Positions 1 through 6,145 of a stretch of DNA of 8,168 nucleotides are shown here, one piece after another. The notes under the pieces were generated by a model, which worked only from the letters and a program-made list of their open reading frames with translations, searched no databases and was not told the DNA's origin. The position numbers were made by a program, and so were the translations under genes. This DNA is from JAJUFS01 sp964599565 (GTDB lineage Bacteria; Pseudomonadota; Gammaproteobacteria; Natronospirales; JAJUFS01), in assembly GCA_964599565.1 (NCBI GenBank), contig CAZRFE010000092.1, forward strand, positions 1 to 8,168, written 5' to 3'. Each line of letters opens with the position of its first letter. Positions within the stretch are counted from its first letter, which is position 1.

Positions 1-666
1 CGAACGATCGGCGAGATTGGAAAGAATGCGCAGGAAGACCTTGCCGCCGGTGATGCTTTCGATGAGCGACGCGACGCCTTCGCACATGGTATTGACGAGG
101 TTCGCGCCCATCGCATCGCGCGTGTCCACGAGCAGGTGCACGACGAGCATGTCGGCCTTCGTGTATTCGCTGGGATGCACGTGAATTTCGAGATCCTTCG
201 CGCCGCCGCCGCGCGCGACCATCTTCGGGTGCAGCGAGTTCGCGAGATTCAGGATTTCATCCTTGCGCTGCACGACGGCCGCCTGCGCCTTCGCGATGTG
301 CGGCACGTCGACGACCTGCACCTGCCCGATCAGGATCGGATCCGTGCTCGATGTCTCGAAACCGCCGGCGTTGCGTATCGTCTTTGCGGCCGATGACATC
401 GCGGCAACGATGGACGGCTCCTCGACGACGAGCGGCACGACGTAGTCCTTGCCATTGACGAGAAAGTTGAGGCCAAGGCCGACCGGCAGCCCCATCACGC
501 CGATGACGTTCTCGATCATCTTGTCGGCGGATTCGACGTTCAGCGTGTGCTGACCGGACGACAGCGCAAGGAAATCCTCGTTGGACAGCAGGCCGCGCTC
601 GCGCATCATGCGCACGCGTTCTGCGACAGAAAGCTTGTAGAAACTCGGAATGCGGGAACGGTCCAT
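1..666 (-). CDS. mvaA: HMG-CoA reductase, class II (partial, C-terminus off the left edge)
   Basis: Hydroxymethylglutaryl-CoA reductase makes mevalonate from HMG-CoA with two NAD(P)H; the class II enzyme is soluble. The 222 visible residues align by eye with the remembered Pseudomonas mevalonii enzyme. MIENVIG is at 50-56, and VVEEPSIVAAMSSAAK at 80-95 contains the catalytic Glu at residue 83, the same number as in P. mevalonii. RKDEI is at 134-138, RDAMGAN at 183-189, and ITGG followed by LRILSNLAD at 205-220. About half of the usual 430 or so residues are present; the catalytic Lys, second Asp and C-terminal His lie outside the window. There is no membrane segment. The ATG follows the mvaK2 stop directly (TAGATG), with AAGGA just upstream as ribosome binding site inside mvaK2, so translation is probably coupled. 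P. mevalonii uses its enzyme to break down mevalonate; here the neighbours mvaK2 and mvaD point to biosynthesis (inference). Cofactor preference cannot be read from this fragment. Confidence 0.96.
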   Translation of the reverse strand, partial: MDRSRIPSFYKLSVAERVRMMRERGLLSNEDFLALSSGQHTLNVESADKMIENVIGVMGLPVGLGLNFLVNGKDYVVPLVVEEPSIVAAMSSAAKTIRNAGGFETSSTDPILIGQVQVVDVPHIAKAQAAVVQRKDEILNLANSLHPKMVARGGGAKDLEIHVHPSEYTKADMLVVHLLVDTRDAMGANLVNTMCEGVASLIESITGGKVFLRILSNLADRS

Positions 667-1689
667 CTATTCCTTCACCACGTGCAGGCCGCGCGCGCCG
701 AAGCGCAGCGGCAGGATGTTGTAACCGGCTGACGAAAGTGCGGATTTTACCCTTTCCCGGCGCTCCTCGTCGTCCGCGCCGATCACCGCGAGACCGACGT
801 CGCCGCCGCCCGCCCCGCTTGGCTTGTAGAGTCCGCCCGCGCCGCGAACGATCTCCCCGATCCGCTCGTGCGCAGGACTCCAGATCGGCAGGTTTGCCGC
901 GGCGCCCAGCGCGCGCAGCGCCGCACCGCAGCCGTCGAAGGCTTCGCGAAAGCTGTCGGCATCGCCCGTGCTCGCGGCGATGCACGCCTCCTCGGCTTCC
1001 TTCTCGAGCACCGCGAACCGCTCGCGGAACATTTCCGGCGAGGCTTGCTGGAAGTCCGCGAGCCGTCGCAGGAACTCCGCGGTTCCGGCCACCTCGCCGC
1101 TCCACACGGGCAGGATTTCGAATGCGTCCGGGAGTGCGACGGGCGCTGCTATGCGCGGCTCGCGGCGGTAGAGAATGGTGCCGCCGGCAAGCGTCGTGGC
1201 GATGTCCGCGCCGCTGCCGCCGCCCTGCCAGGCCGTGTGCGCGGACTTCAGTGCGGCAAAGGCGTCTGCTTCCGCGGGCAGTTCACCCGCGGCTTTCCAC
1301 AGCGCGCCAACCAGCGCCGCCAGCGCCGCCGCGCTGGAGCCGAGCCCGAGCTTGCGGTCCTTCAGGAAGAACGCGGACGTATCCAGCGACACGTGCCAGC
1401 CGGATGCTGCGAGTTCCCCGCGCTGCGGCTCCGGCAGCGCGCGCCAGGCGGCGTCGAACAGCGGCACCGGCTCGCCTTCCCAGCACGGCAATCCGTCGAC
1501 GATGCGAAACACCTGCGGCGCCGCGGACAGCGGCTGCGCGAGCAGGCGCCACGTCCTGTCGCCGGAGGGCCGCATGCGGCAGACCGCACGTACATCCACC
1601 GCCGTGAGCATGGCGGGCGCGCGGTCGAGAACCGCATATTCGCCGGTGATGAACAGCTTGCCGGGCGCCGATGCGCAGATTGCGTTCAA
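667..1689 (-). CDS. mvaK2: Phosphomevalonate kinase (GHMP kinase family)
   Basis: Predicted cytoplasmic enzyme that phosphorylates 5-phosphomevalonate to 5-diphosphomevalonate with ATP. The 340-residue protein shows all three GHMP kinase motifs: APGKLFITGEYAVL at 8-21, KLGLGSSAAALAAL at 113-126 (ATP-binding loop) and KPSGAGGGDVGLA at 289-301. SGADIA at 159-164 and the Gly-rich GAGGGD form of motif 3 favour phosphomevalonate kinase over mevalonate kinase, which usually has a PTGAGGGG-type motif; the specificity is still inferred. The start is TTG at 1689-1687, overlapping the mvaD stop as TTGA. GGAG 8 bases upstream is the ribosome binding site, and the reading M-N-A-I-C-A-S-A-P-G-K puts motif 1 at the usual distance from the N-terminus. 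The gene lies between mvaD and mvaA, and its stop touches the mvaA start. Expression is probably set by the promoter upstream of mvaD and by translational coupling. Confidence 0.92.
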   Translation of the reverse strand: MNAICASAPGKLFITGEYAVLDRAPAMLTAVDVRAVCRMRPSGDRTWRLLAQPLSAAPQVFRIVDGLPCWEGEPVPLFDAAWRALPEPQRGELAASGWHVSLDTSAFFLKDRKLGLGSSAAALAALVGALWKAAGELPAEADAFAALKSAHTAWQGGGSGADIATTLAGGTILYRREPRIAAPVALPDAFEILPVWSGEVAGTAEFLRRLADFQQASPEMFRERFAVLEKEAEEACIAASTGDADSFREAFDGCGAALRALGAAANLPIWSPAHERIGEIVRGAGGLYKPSGAGGGDVGLAVIGADDEERRERVKSALSSAGYNILPLRFGARGLHVVKE

Positions 1690-2708
1690 TTTCCTGTCTC
1701 CACGCCGTTACCGAGTCCGCTTGAGATGACACGCTTCACGCCGGTCACGGCGAGCAGCGTTTCGCGCGCCGCCGTTTCCGCGTCGGGCAGGCATACCGCC
1801 TTCAGTTGCGGACCGGCGTCGATGGTGAAAAACACGGGCATGCCCTTCGCGCGCAGCGCGCGCACTGCGTGCAGCGCGTCGAGCGTCGCGCCGTTCCAGT
1901 AAATGACGCCCGGGCGCGCAGCGAATGCCGATGCATGCATCTTCAGGCAGGAATATTCGCTGACTTCCGCAAGCTTCTCGAAATCGCGCGCGAGCACCGC
2001 GGCGCGCGCTTCGCCGAGATCGCTCTCCTGCCCTTCCACCCAGGCATCGAAGAACGGCGAGGTGAATTCGGTGCGCGTCATGCCATCCTTCGAGCCGGTG
2101 TGCTTCTGGCCTTCGTCGGTGACGGCGACCAGCACGCGCAGCGGCCAGTGATCGGCATCGGCGAGCGGCTCGGCGTGGGAATCCGTCCCGTCGTCACGCA
2201 TGCCGCGATGCCATTCCACGATGCCGCCGAAGATCGACCGCGCGGCGGAGCCCGAGCCGCGGCGTGCCAGCGCGGAAAGCTCCGCGGGCGCAAGCTCAAG
2301 GGCAAGCGCGCGCGCCGCGGCCGCCGCAAGCGCGGCGAAACCCGAGGCGGATGACGCGAGTCCCGCGCCGGTCGGAAAGTTGTTCTCGCTGTCGATGTGC
2401 GCGTATTCCTTCCTTCCGGCGAGACCGCGAACGATGTCGAGGTATCGCGATACGCGCACCGCGGCGGCCGCGTCTTCACGGCCGTTCAGGCGCAAGGTGT
2501 CGCCCTTGAGCGCACTGTCAAACCGTATGCGCGTACGCGTGTACAGCGCATCCAGCGTGAGCGAAAGCGAACCGACAGCCGGCAGGTTCAAGGAGAGATC
2601 GCCGCCGTGCGGACGGCGCTTGCCCCAGTACTTGATCAGCGCGATGTTTGCGCGAGCGGTGGCTTCGGCCTGTGCGGGCATGGTTGTCGACGGTACCGGC
2701 GCCGGCAT
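1686..2708 (-). CDS. mvaD: Diphosphomevalonate decarboxylase
   Basis: Catalyses the last step of the classical mevalonate pathway: ATP-dependent decarboxylation of mevalonate 5-diphosphate to isopentenyl diphosphate, in the cytoplasm. The 340-residue protein is normal for the family. ANIALIKYWGKR is at 20-31 (substrate-binding KYWGK) and NNFPTGAGLASSASGFAAL at 109-127 (phosphate-binding loop). SGSAARS at 152-158 carries the conserved Arg157, and FTIDAGP at 294-300 contains the presumed catalytic Asp297. I chose ATG 2708 because AGGGA lies 7 bases upstream. An internal ATG at 2681 has no ribosome binding site. A 50-residue upstream extension of the open frame would run into the ispA start, and its sequence looks unlike the family. 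It is the first gene of the minus-strand operon, overlaps mvaK2 by 4 bases and diverges from ispA. A -10-like box and inverted repeats sit just upstream. Confidence 0.96.
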   Translation of the reverse strand: MPAPVPSTTMPAQAEATARANIALIKYWGKRRPHGGDLSLNLPAVGSLSLTLDALYTRTRIRFDSALKGDTLRLNGREDAAAAVRVSRYLDIVRGLAGRKEYAHIDSENNFPTGAGLASSASGFAALAAAAARALALELAPAELSALARRGSGSAARSIFGGIVEWHRGMRDDGTDSHAEPLADADHWPLRVLVAVTDEGQKHTGSKDGMTRTEFTSPFFDAWVEGQESDLGEARAAVLARDFEKLAEVSEYSCLKMHASAFAARPGVIYWNGATLDALHAVRALRAKGMPVFFTIDAGPQLKAVCLPDAETAARETLLAVTGVKRVISSGLGNGVETGN

Positions 2709-2726
2709 GAGAATTCCCTGGTTGCA

Positions 2727-2740
2727 GCGGCAATTGCCGC
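2727..2740. promoter_or_regulatory. Perfect 14-bp palindrome, candidate operator
   Basis: GCGGCAATTGCCGC is a perfect palindrome in the mvaD leader, between the candidate -10 box and the ribosome binding site. It would lie roughly 8 to 21 bases after the predicted transcription start. This position suits a repressor operator, but no regulator is identified. As RNA it has no real loop, so DNA binding is the better guess. Confidence 0.4.
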
Positions 2741-2748
2741 GATGCGAA

Positions 2749-2763
2749 GGCCGCATTCTAACG
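2749..2763 (-). promoter_or_regulatory. Candidate -10 region of the mvaD-mvaK2-mvaA operon
   Basis: On the minus strand the sequence reads CGTTAGAATGCGGCC. TAGAAT (2760-2755) matches the sigma70 -10 consensus at five of six positions and is followed by a GC-rich discriminator. Transcription would begin near 2748, giving a leader of about 40 bases. No convincing -35 hexamer is seen 16-18 bases upstream, so an activator may be needed or the call may be wrong. A nearly identical 15-mer lies upstream of the ETF-ubiquinone oxidoreductase gene. Confidence 0.5.
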
Positions 2764-2770
2764 CATGCGG
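2751..2770. repeat. Inverted repeat flanking the mvaD -10 box
   Basis: CCGCAT (2751-2756) and ATGCGG (2765-2770) are 6-bp inverted arms around an 8-base spacer and straddle the TAGAAT box. The spacing resembles a dimeric regulator site, but GC-rich DNA gives short arms like these by chance. No regulator is known from this window. Confidence 0.3.
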
Positions 2771-2857
2771 CGCGCGGTCCGAGCGTGTTCAGGGCGCGTG
2801 CATTCCGGTAAGCTTCGCGCTTCTTTTTACGGTATTCACCGGAGAATCGTGGTGGCA

Positions 2858-3748
2858 ATGCTTGTCGGACAACGCCTGGATGCGTGGCGCGAGCGCGTGG
2901 AACGGAAGCTGGAATCCGTCCTGCCGGCCACCGCGGAAATGCCGGAACGGCTGCACGCCGCCATCCGGTATTCCGTGCTCAACGGCGGCAAGCGGCTGCG
3001 CCCTCTCCTTGTCCATGCGGCCGGCGAGATGTTCGGCGTCCCGCCCATGCAGCTCGACGCGCCCGCGACGGCCGTGGAGCTGGTTCACTGCTATTCGCTG
3101 GTCCACGATGATCTCCCCGCGATGGACGACGACGACCTGCGCCGCGGCCGCGCAACCACGCACCGGCGTTTCGATGAAGCGACAGCCATTCTCGTCGGCG
3201 ATGCCCTGCAGATGCTCGCGTTCGAGATTCTTGCAACGGATCGCGGCCTGCCTGCGGATCCCGCGCGGCGCCTGCGGCTCGTCACGCTGCTCGCGCAGGC
3301 CGGCGGCTCGCGCGGCATGACCGGCGGCCAGGCGCTCGATCTTGCGGCGGAACGGCGGTCGATCGGCATCGACGAGCTGGAACGCATTCATCGCCTCAAG
3401 ACCGGATGCCTGCTGCGGGCATCGGTATTGATGGGCGCTTCGCTCGCGCCCGCGCTGGATGCCGCGGCCGAACAGTCGCTGGCGCGCTTCGGCGATCTGA
3501 TCGGTCTTGCCTTCCAGGTCCGCGACGACCTGCTCGACGTCGAGAGCGATACCGCAACGCTGGGCAAGACAGCCGGCAGCGACGCGCTGCACGGCAAGGC
3601 GACATTCCCCGCGCTGCTCGGCGTGGAGGAATCGCGCCGCCGGCTCGATGCGCTTTACCGCGATGCGCTCGGCGCGCTGGCCGGTTTCGATGCGCGCGCC
3701 GATGCGTTGCGCGAACTCGCGCGCTTCGCGGTGGACCGGCAGGCATGA
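2858..3748 (+). CDS. ispA: Farnesyl diphosphate synthase (short-chain trans-prenyltransferase)
   Basis: Condenses dimethylallyl diphosphate with two isopentenyl diphosphates to give C15 farnesyl diphosphate, the precursor of quinone side chains, undecaprenyl phosphate and other isoprenoids. The 296-residue protein resembles E. coli IspA throughout. GGKRLRP is at 43-49, the first Asp-rich motif DDLPAMDDDD at 84-93, RRG at 95-97, GGQALDL at 156-162, HRLKTG at 179-184 and the second Asp-rich motif DDLLD at 223-227. Tyr79, five residues before the first Asp-rich motif, is the usual bulky residue limiting products to C15. ATG 2858 fits the family N-terminus. However, GTG at 2849 and GTG at 2852 are in frame and lie closer to the GGAG at 2841-2844, with 2852 at the best spacing, so the protein may be two or three residues longer. 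The gene diverges from the mevalonate operon that supplies its substrate. It is not flanked here by xseB or dxs as in many MEP-pathway proteobacteria. Confidence 0.95.
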   Translation: MLVGQRLDAWRERVERKLESVLPATAEMPERLHAAIRYSVLNGGKRLRPLLVHAAGEMFGVPPMQLDAPATAVELVHCYSLVHDDLPAMDDDDLRRGRATTHRRFDEATAILVGDALQMLAFEILATDRGLPADPARRLRLVTLLAQAGGSRGMTGGQALDLAAERRSIGIDELERIHRLKTGCLLRASVLMGASLAPALDAAAEQSLARFGDLIGLAFQVRDDLLDVESDTATLGKTAGSDALHGKATFPALLGVEESRRRLDALYRDALGALAGFDARADALRELARFAVDRQA

Positions 3749-3757
3749 TCGTCGCCG

Positions 3758-3763
3758 TATAAT
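3758..3763 (+). promoter_or_regulatory. Candidate -10 box of the short-chain dehydrogenase gene
   Basis: TATAAT is a perfect sigma70 -10 hexamer, 39 bases before the start codon and 9 bases after the ispA stop. It is followed by the GC-rich GGCCCG. No good -35 hexamer stands at 16-18 bases. The 54-base gap to ispA leaves room for both an own promoter and read-through from ispA. Confidence 0.5.
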
Positions 3764-3802
3764 GGCCCGTCGCACCGATTCACCCATCCCGCGGAGAAAT
3801 CC

Positions 3803-4570
3803 ATGAAATTTGAAAACGCGAAAGCCATCGTCAGCGGTGGCGTCTCGGGCCTCGGCTTTGCCGTTGCCGAACGGCTGGTCCACGCCGGCGGCCACGTCGC
3901 AATGCTCGACGTGAACGAAGATGCCGGCAGGGCCGCAACCGAGAAACTCGGCGAGCGCGCACTGTTCATTCGCACCGACGTCTCGAACGAAGCCAGCGTG
4001 AACGCCGCCATCGAGCAGGCGAAGGCGACGTTCGGCAGCCTCACGCTCGCCGTGAACTGCGCGGGCATCCTCGGCGCCGGTCGCGTGCTCGGCAAGCAGG
4101 GTCCGATGGCGAGCGAATTCTTCGCAAAGGTCATCCACGTGAACCTCATCGGCAGCTTCAACCTCGGCAAGGCCGCGGCGGCGGCCATGGAATCGAACGA
4201 AGCCGACGCCGACGGACAGCGCGGACTCATCATCAACACGGCATCGGTCGCGGCGTTCGAAGGACAGATCGGCCAGGCGGCGTACTCGGCGTCGAAGGGC
4301 GGCGTCGTCGCAATGACGCTGCCGATGGCGCGTGAATTCGCGCGCATCGGCGTGCGCGTCGTGTCCATTGCGCCCGGCATCTTCTGGACGCCGATGATGG
4401 AAGGCATGCCGCCGGAGGTGCAGGACTCGCTCGGCAAGCAGGTGCCGTTTCCCTCGCGCCTCGGCAAGCCCGGGGAATACGCGCAACTGGTCGCCTCGAT
4501 CTACGAGAACACGATGATCAACGGCACAACGATCCGCCTCGACGGCGCGATCCGCATGCAGCCGAAATAA
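3803..4570 (+). CDS. Short-chain dehydrogenase, type II 3-hydroxyacyl-CoA dehydrogenase-like
   Basis: A 255-residue classical short-chain dehydrogenase, probably oxidising 3-hydroxyacyl-CoA or 2-methyl-3-hydroxyacyl-CoA with NAD in the cytoplasm. The nucleotide-binding motif SGGVSGLG is at 11-18. Asp36 at the end of the second strand suggests NAD over NADP. NCAG is at 85-88, Asn114 lies in VNLIG, and the catalytic residues are Ser148, Tyr161 and Lys165 (YSASK). Stretches such as NTASVAAFEGQIGQAAYSA (145-163), VPFPSRLG (214-221) and IRLDGAIRM (244-252) are typical of the HSD17B10/type II hydroxyacyl-CoA dehydrogenase group; exact substrate is inferred. GGAG six bases before the ATG supports the start. 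It follows ispA by 54 bases, has its own candidate promoter and ends before a strong terminator. No direct role in isoprenoid synthesis is evident; fatty-acid or branched-chain amino-acid breakdown is more likely. Confidence 0.9.
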   Translation: MKFENAKAIVSGGVSGLGFAVAERLVHAGGHVAMLDVNEDAGRAATEKLGERALFIRTDVSNEASVNAAIEQAKATFGSLTLAVNCAGILGAGRVLGKQGPMASEFFAKVIHVNLIGSFNLGKAAAAAMESNEADADGQRGLIINTASVAAFEGQIGQAAYSASKGGVVAMTLPMAREFARIGVRVVSIAPGIFWTPMMEGMPPEVQDSLGKQVPFPSRLGKPGEYAQLVASIYENTMINGTTIRLDGAIRMQPK

Positions 4571-4588
4571 GTTCACTCGCGCGCGCTG

Positions 4589-4613
4589 ACGCCCCGCCTC
4601 GCGGGGCGTTTTT
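4589..4613 (+). terminator. Intrinsic terminator after the short-chain dehydrogenase gene
   Basis: A perfect 9-bp GC-rich stem (ACGCCCCGC with GCGGGGCGT) closes a three-base CTC loop and runs into five T residues at 4609-4613. It begins 19 bases after the stop codon at 4570 and should end the ispA/dehydrogenase transcript. Confidence 0.9.
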
Positions 4614-4614
4614 C

Positions 4615-4642
4615 TTGCATCCGTCATCGAAGCGGGTAAATT
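4615..4642 (+). promoter_or_regulatory. Candidate promoter of the M16 peptidase operon
   Basis: TTGCAT (4615-4620) and TAAATT (4637-4642) are 16 bases apart, just after the upstream terminator, and would give a leader of about 75 bases. A rival is TTGACC at 4661-4666 (five of six consensus bases) with a poor -10, TGAAAC, at 4684-4689. The sequence alone does not decide between them. Confidence 0.35.
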
Positions 4643-4673
4643 CGTTCCTCCGCCGGGAACTTGACCGGCACGC

Positions 4674-4691
4674 GCGTTTCCAATGAAACGC
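4674..4691 (+). repeat. Leader hairpin before the M16 peptidase operon
   Basis: GCGTTTC (4674-4680) and GAAACGC (4685-4691) form a perfect 7-bp stem with a CAAT loop, 34 bases before the start codon. No T-tract follows, so it is not a terminator. It could stabilise the mRNA, be a protein-binding site, or occur by chance. Confidence 0.35.
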
Positions 4692-4725
4692 ACTCGACAA
4701 CCGTCGACACCCAGGGGAATACATC

Positions 4726-6141
4726 ATGCGCACGCTGCTACGTGGCACGGCGCTGTCCGCAACGCTTGTTTTCGTCACGGCATGTGGCGGCGGGCCGACG
4801 GACACCGCAACAGTCACCGAGAAACCCGCTGTACCCGCAAGCTATTCCGTTCCCGTCGCATATCACACGCTCGACAACGGCCTGAAGGTCGTCATCTCCG
4901 AGGATCACACCGCGCCGATCGCCACCATCGCGGTCTACTACAACATCGGCTTTCGCATCGAGCCGCGCGATCGGACCGGATTCGCGCACCTGTTCGAGCA
5001 CATGATGTTCCAGGGCTCCGGGAATCTCGGAAAGATGGAATTCATCCGGCTCATCCAGCGAAACGGCGGCGTGCTGAACGGCTCGACGCGCTTCGATTTC
5101 ACGAACTACTTCGAGATCGTGCCTTCAAACACCGTCGAGATGATGCTGTGGGCGGAAGCCGACCGCATGCGCGGCCTCGACATCACGCAGGAAAACCTCG
5201 CGAACCAGCAGGGCGTGGTGAAGAACGAAGTGCGCGTGAACGTGCTGAACCAGCCGTACGGCGGATTCCCGTGGCTGTGGATGCCGCAGTACGCGAACAC
5301 CAACTGGTACAACGCGCATAACTTCTACGGCGAGCTCGACGACCTCGACGCCGCCACGCTCGACGACGTGAAGGATTTCTTCGCGACCTACTACGCACCG
5401 AACAATGCCGTCGTGGTCGTGGCCGGCGACGTCGATCCCGCAGAGACACTCGCATGGGTGAAGCAGTATTTCGGCGACATTCCGCGCGCCGACCTGCCCG
5501 CCGCGCCGGACATCGCCGAACCGCCGCAGCGGGAAGAGAAGATTGCGGTCAGGGAGGACGCGCTGATCAATCGCCCCGCGCTCGCCTTCGCGTATCACAT
5601 GCCCGCGCGCAACACGCCGGAGTACTACGCGATGGGGCTGATCGATCAGATCCTGCTCCAGGGCGACGACAGCCTGCTCACGCAGAAGCTCGTGAAGGAA
5701 AAGGGCTACACCGGCAGCGTGTCGGGCGGCATCAACCTGCTCGGCAACATGTTCAACTACAGCGGTCCGATGCTGTGGACGGCGTCGCTGATCCACGATG
5801 CGGATGTCGATGCGAAGGACATCATGAGCGCGACGGATGAAGCGATCGCCGAGCTGCGTACGAAGCCCGTCGATCAGGCAACGCTCGATCGCGCACTCGT
5901 GAAGATGCGCTCCAGCCTGTATGACACCGTCGGCGGCTTCTACGGCTTCGGTCGCGCAGACCTGCTCGCGTCGTTCGCGCTGTTCGATGACGACCCGGCG
6001 CGCATCAACACGCTGGAAGACGAGTTCCGCCAGGTCACGCCGGAGCTGATCCGCACGACAGCAGAGAAATACCTGCAGCCGACGAACCGGACGGTGCTGA
6101 AACTCGCGCCGCCCGCCAACACCACGAACAAGGGGGAGTGA
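4726..6141 (+). CDS. M16 family zinc metallopeptidase, lipoprotein, catalytic subunit
   Basis: Predicted envelope-anchored zinc peptidase of the M16 (pitrilysin/processing peptidase-like) family, 471 residues. It opens with a lipoprotein signal peptide whose lipobox VTAC puts the lipidated Cys at residue 20. Gly follows, and with no Asp at +2 an outer-membrane location is expected. The inverted zinc motif HLFEH is at 88-92 (His88, Glu91, His92), and the third ligand is Glu168 in VVKNEVR, at the normal distance. The C-terminal M16 domain covers roughly residues 220-460. Where the partner has Arg305 in its substrate-binding loop, this protein seems to have Leu317 (SLLTQKLVKEKGY, 316-328). AGGGG eight bases upstream supports the ATG. 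The gene lies four bases before the second M16 gene, so the two probably form a heterodimer: this subunit supplies the zinc centre and the membrane anchor. The substrate is unknown; M16 enzymes usually cut peptides or small proteins. Confidence 0.93.
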   Translation: MRTLLRGTALSATLVFVTACGGGPTDTATVTEKPAVPASYSVPVAYHTLDNGLKVVISEDHTAPIATIAVYYNIGFRIEPRDRTGFAHLFEHMMFQGSGNLGKMEFIRLIQRNGGVLNGSTRFDFTNYFEIVPSNTVEMMLWAEADRMRGLDITQENLANQQGVVKNEVRVNVLNQPYGGFPWLWMPQYANTNWYNAHNFYGELDDLDAATLDDVKDFFATYYAPNNAVVVVAGDVDPAETLAWVKQYFGDIPRADLPAAPDIAEPPQREEKIAVREDALINRPALAFAYHMPARNTPEYYAMGLIDQILLQGDDSLLTQKLVKEKGYTGSVSGGINLLGNMFNYSGPMLWTASLIHDADVDAKDIMSATDEAIAELRTKPVDQATLDRALVKMRSSLYDTVGGFYGFGRADLLASFALFDDDPARINTLEDEFRQVTPELIRTTAEKYLQPTNRTVLKLAPPANTTNKGE

Positions 6142-6145
6142 CGCC

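Noticed and set aside
667..1689. GHMP kinase read as mevalonate kinase
   Set aside because: SGADIA and the KPSGAGGGD motif fit phosphomevalonate kinase better, though the substrate remains inferred from sequence.
868..1902. 344-codon plus-strand open frame opposite mvaK2 and mvaD
   Set aside because: It lies over two enzymes with intact catalytic motifs, and its translation is low-complexity Arg/Ala-rich.
2765..2857. 31-residue N-terminal extension of ispA from ATG 2765
   Set aside because: The family N-terminus fits a start near 2849-2858, where GGAG is present. The extension covers the divergent promoter region.
2709..2858. 50-residue N-terminal extension of mvaD
   Set aside because: The frame is open, but the extension is unlike the family, would overlap the ispA start and would include the candidate promoter. 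ATG 2708 has its own ribosome binding site.
3749..3802. Possible terminator between ispA and the dehydrogenase gene
   Set aside because: No stem with a T-tract is present; the stretch holds only the TATAAT box and ribosome binding site.
2789..4693. 634-codon open frame on the minus strand antisense to ispA and the dehydrogenase gene
   Set aside because: It is opposite two genes with clear family motifs, is Arg- and His-rich, shows no recognisable domain, and crosses the intrinsic terminator. High GC makes long antisense frames common.
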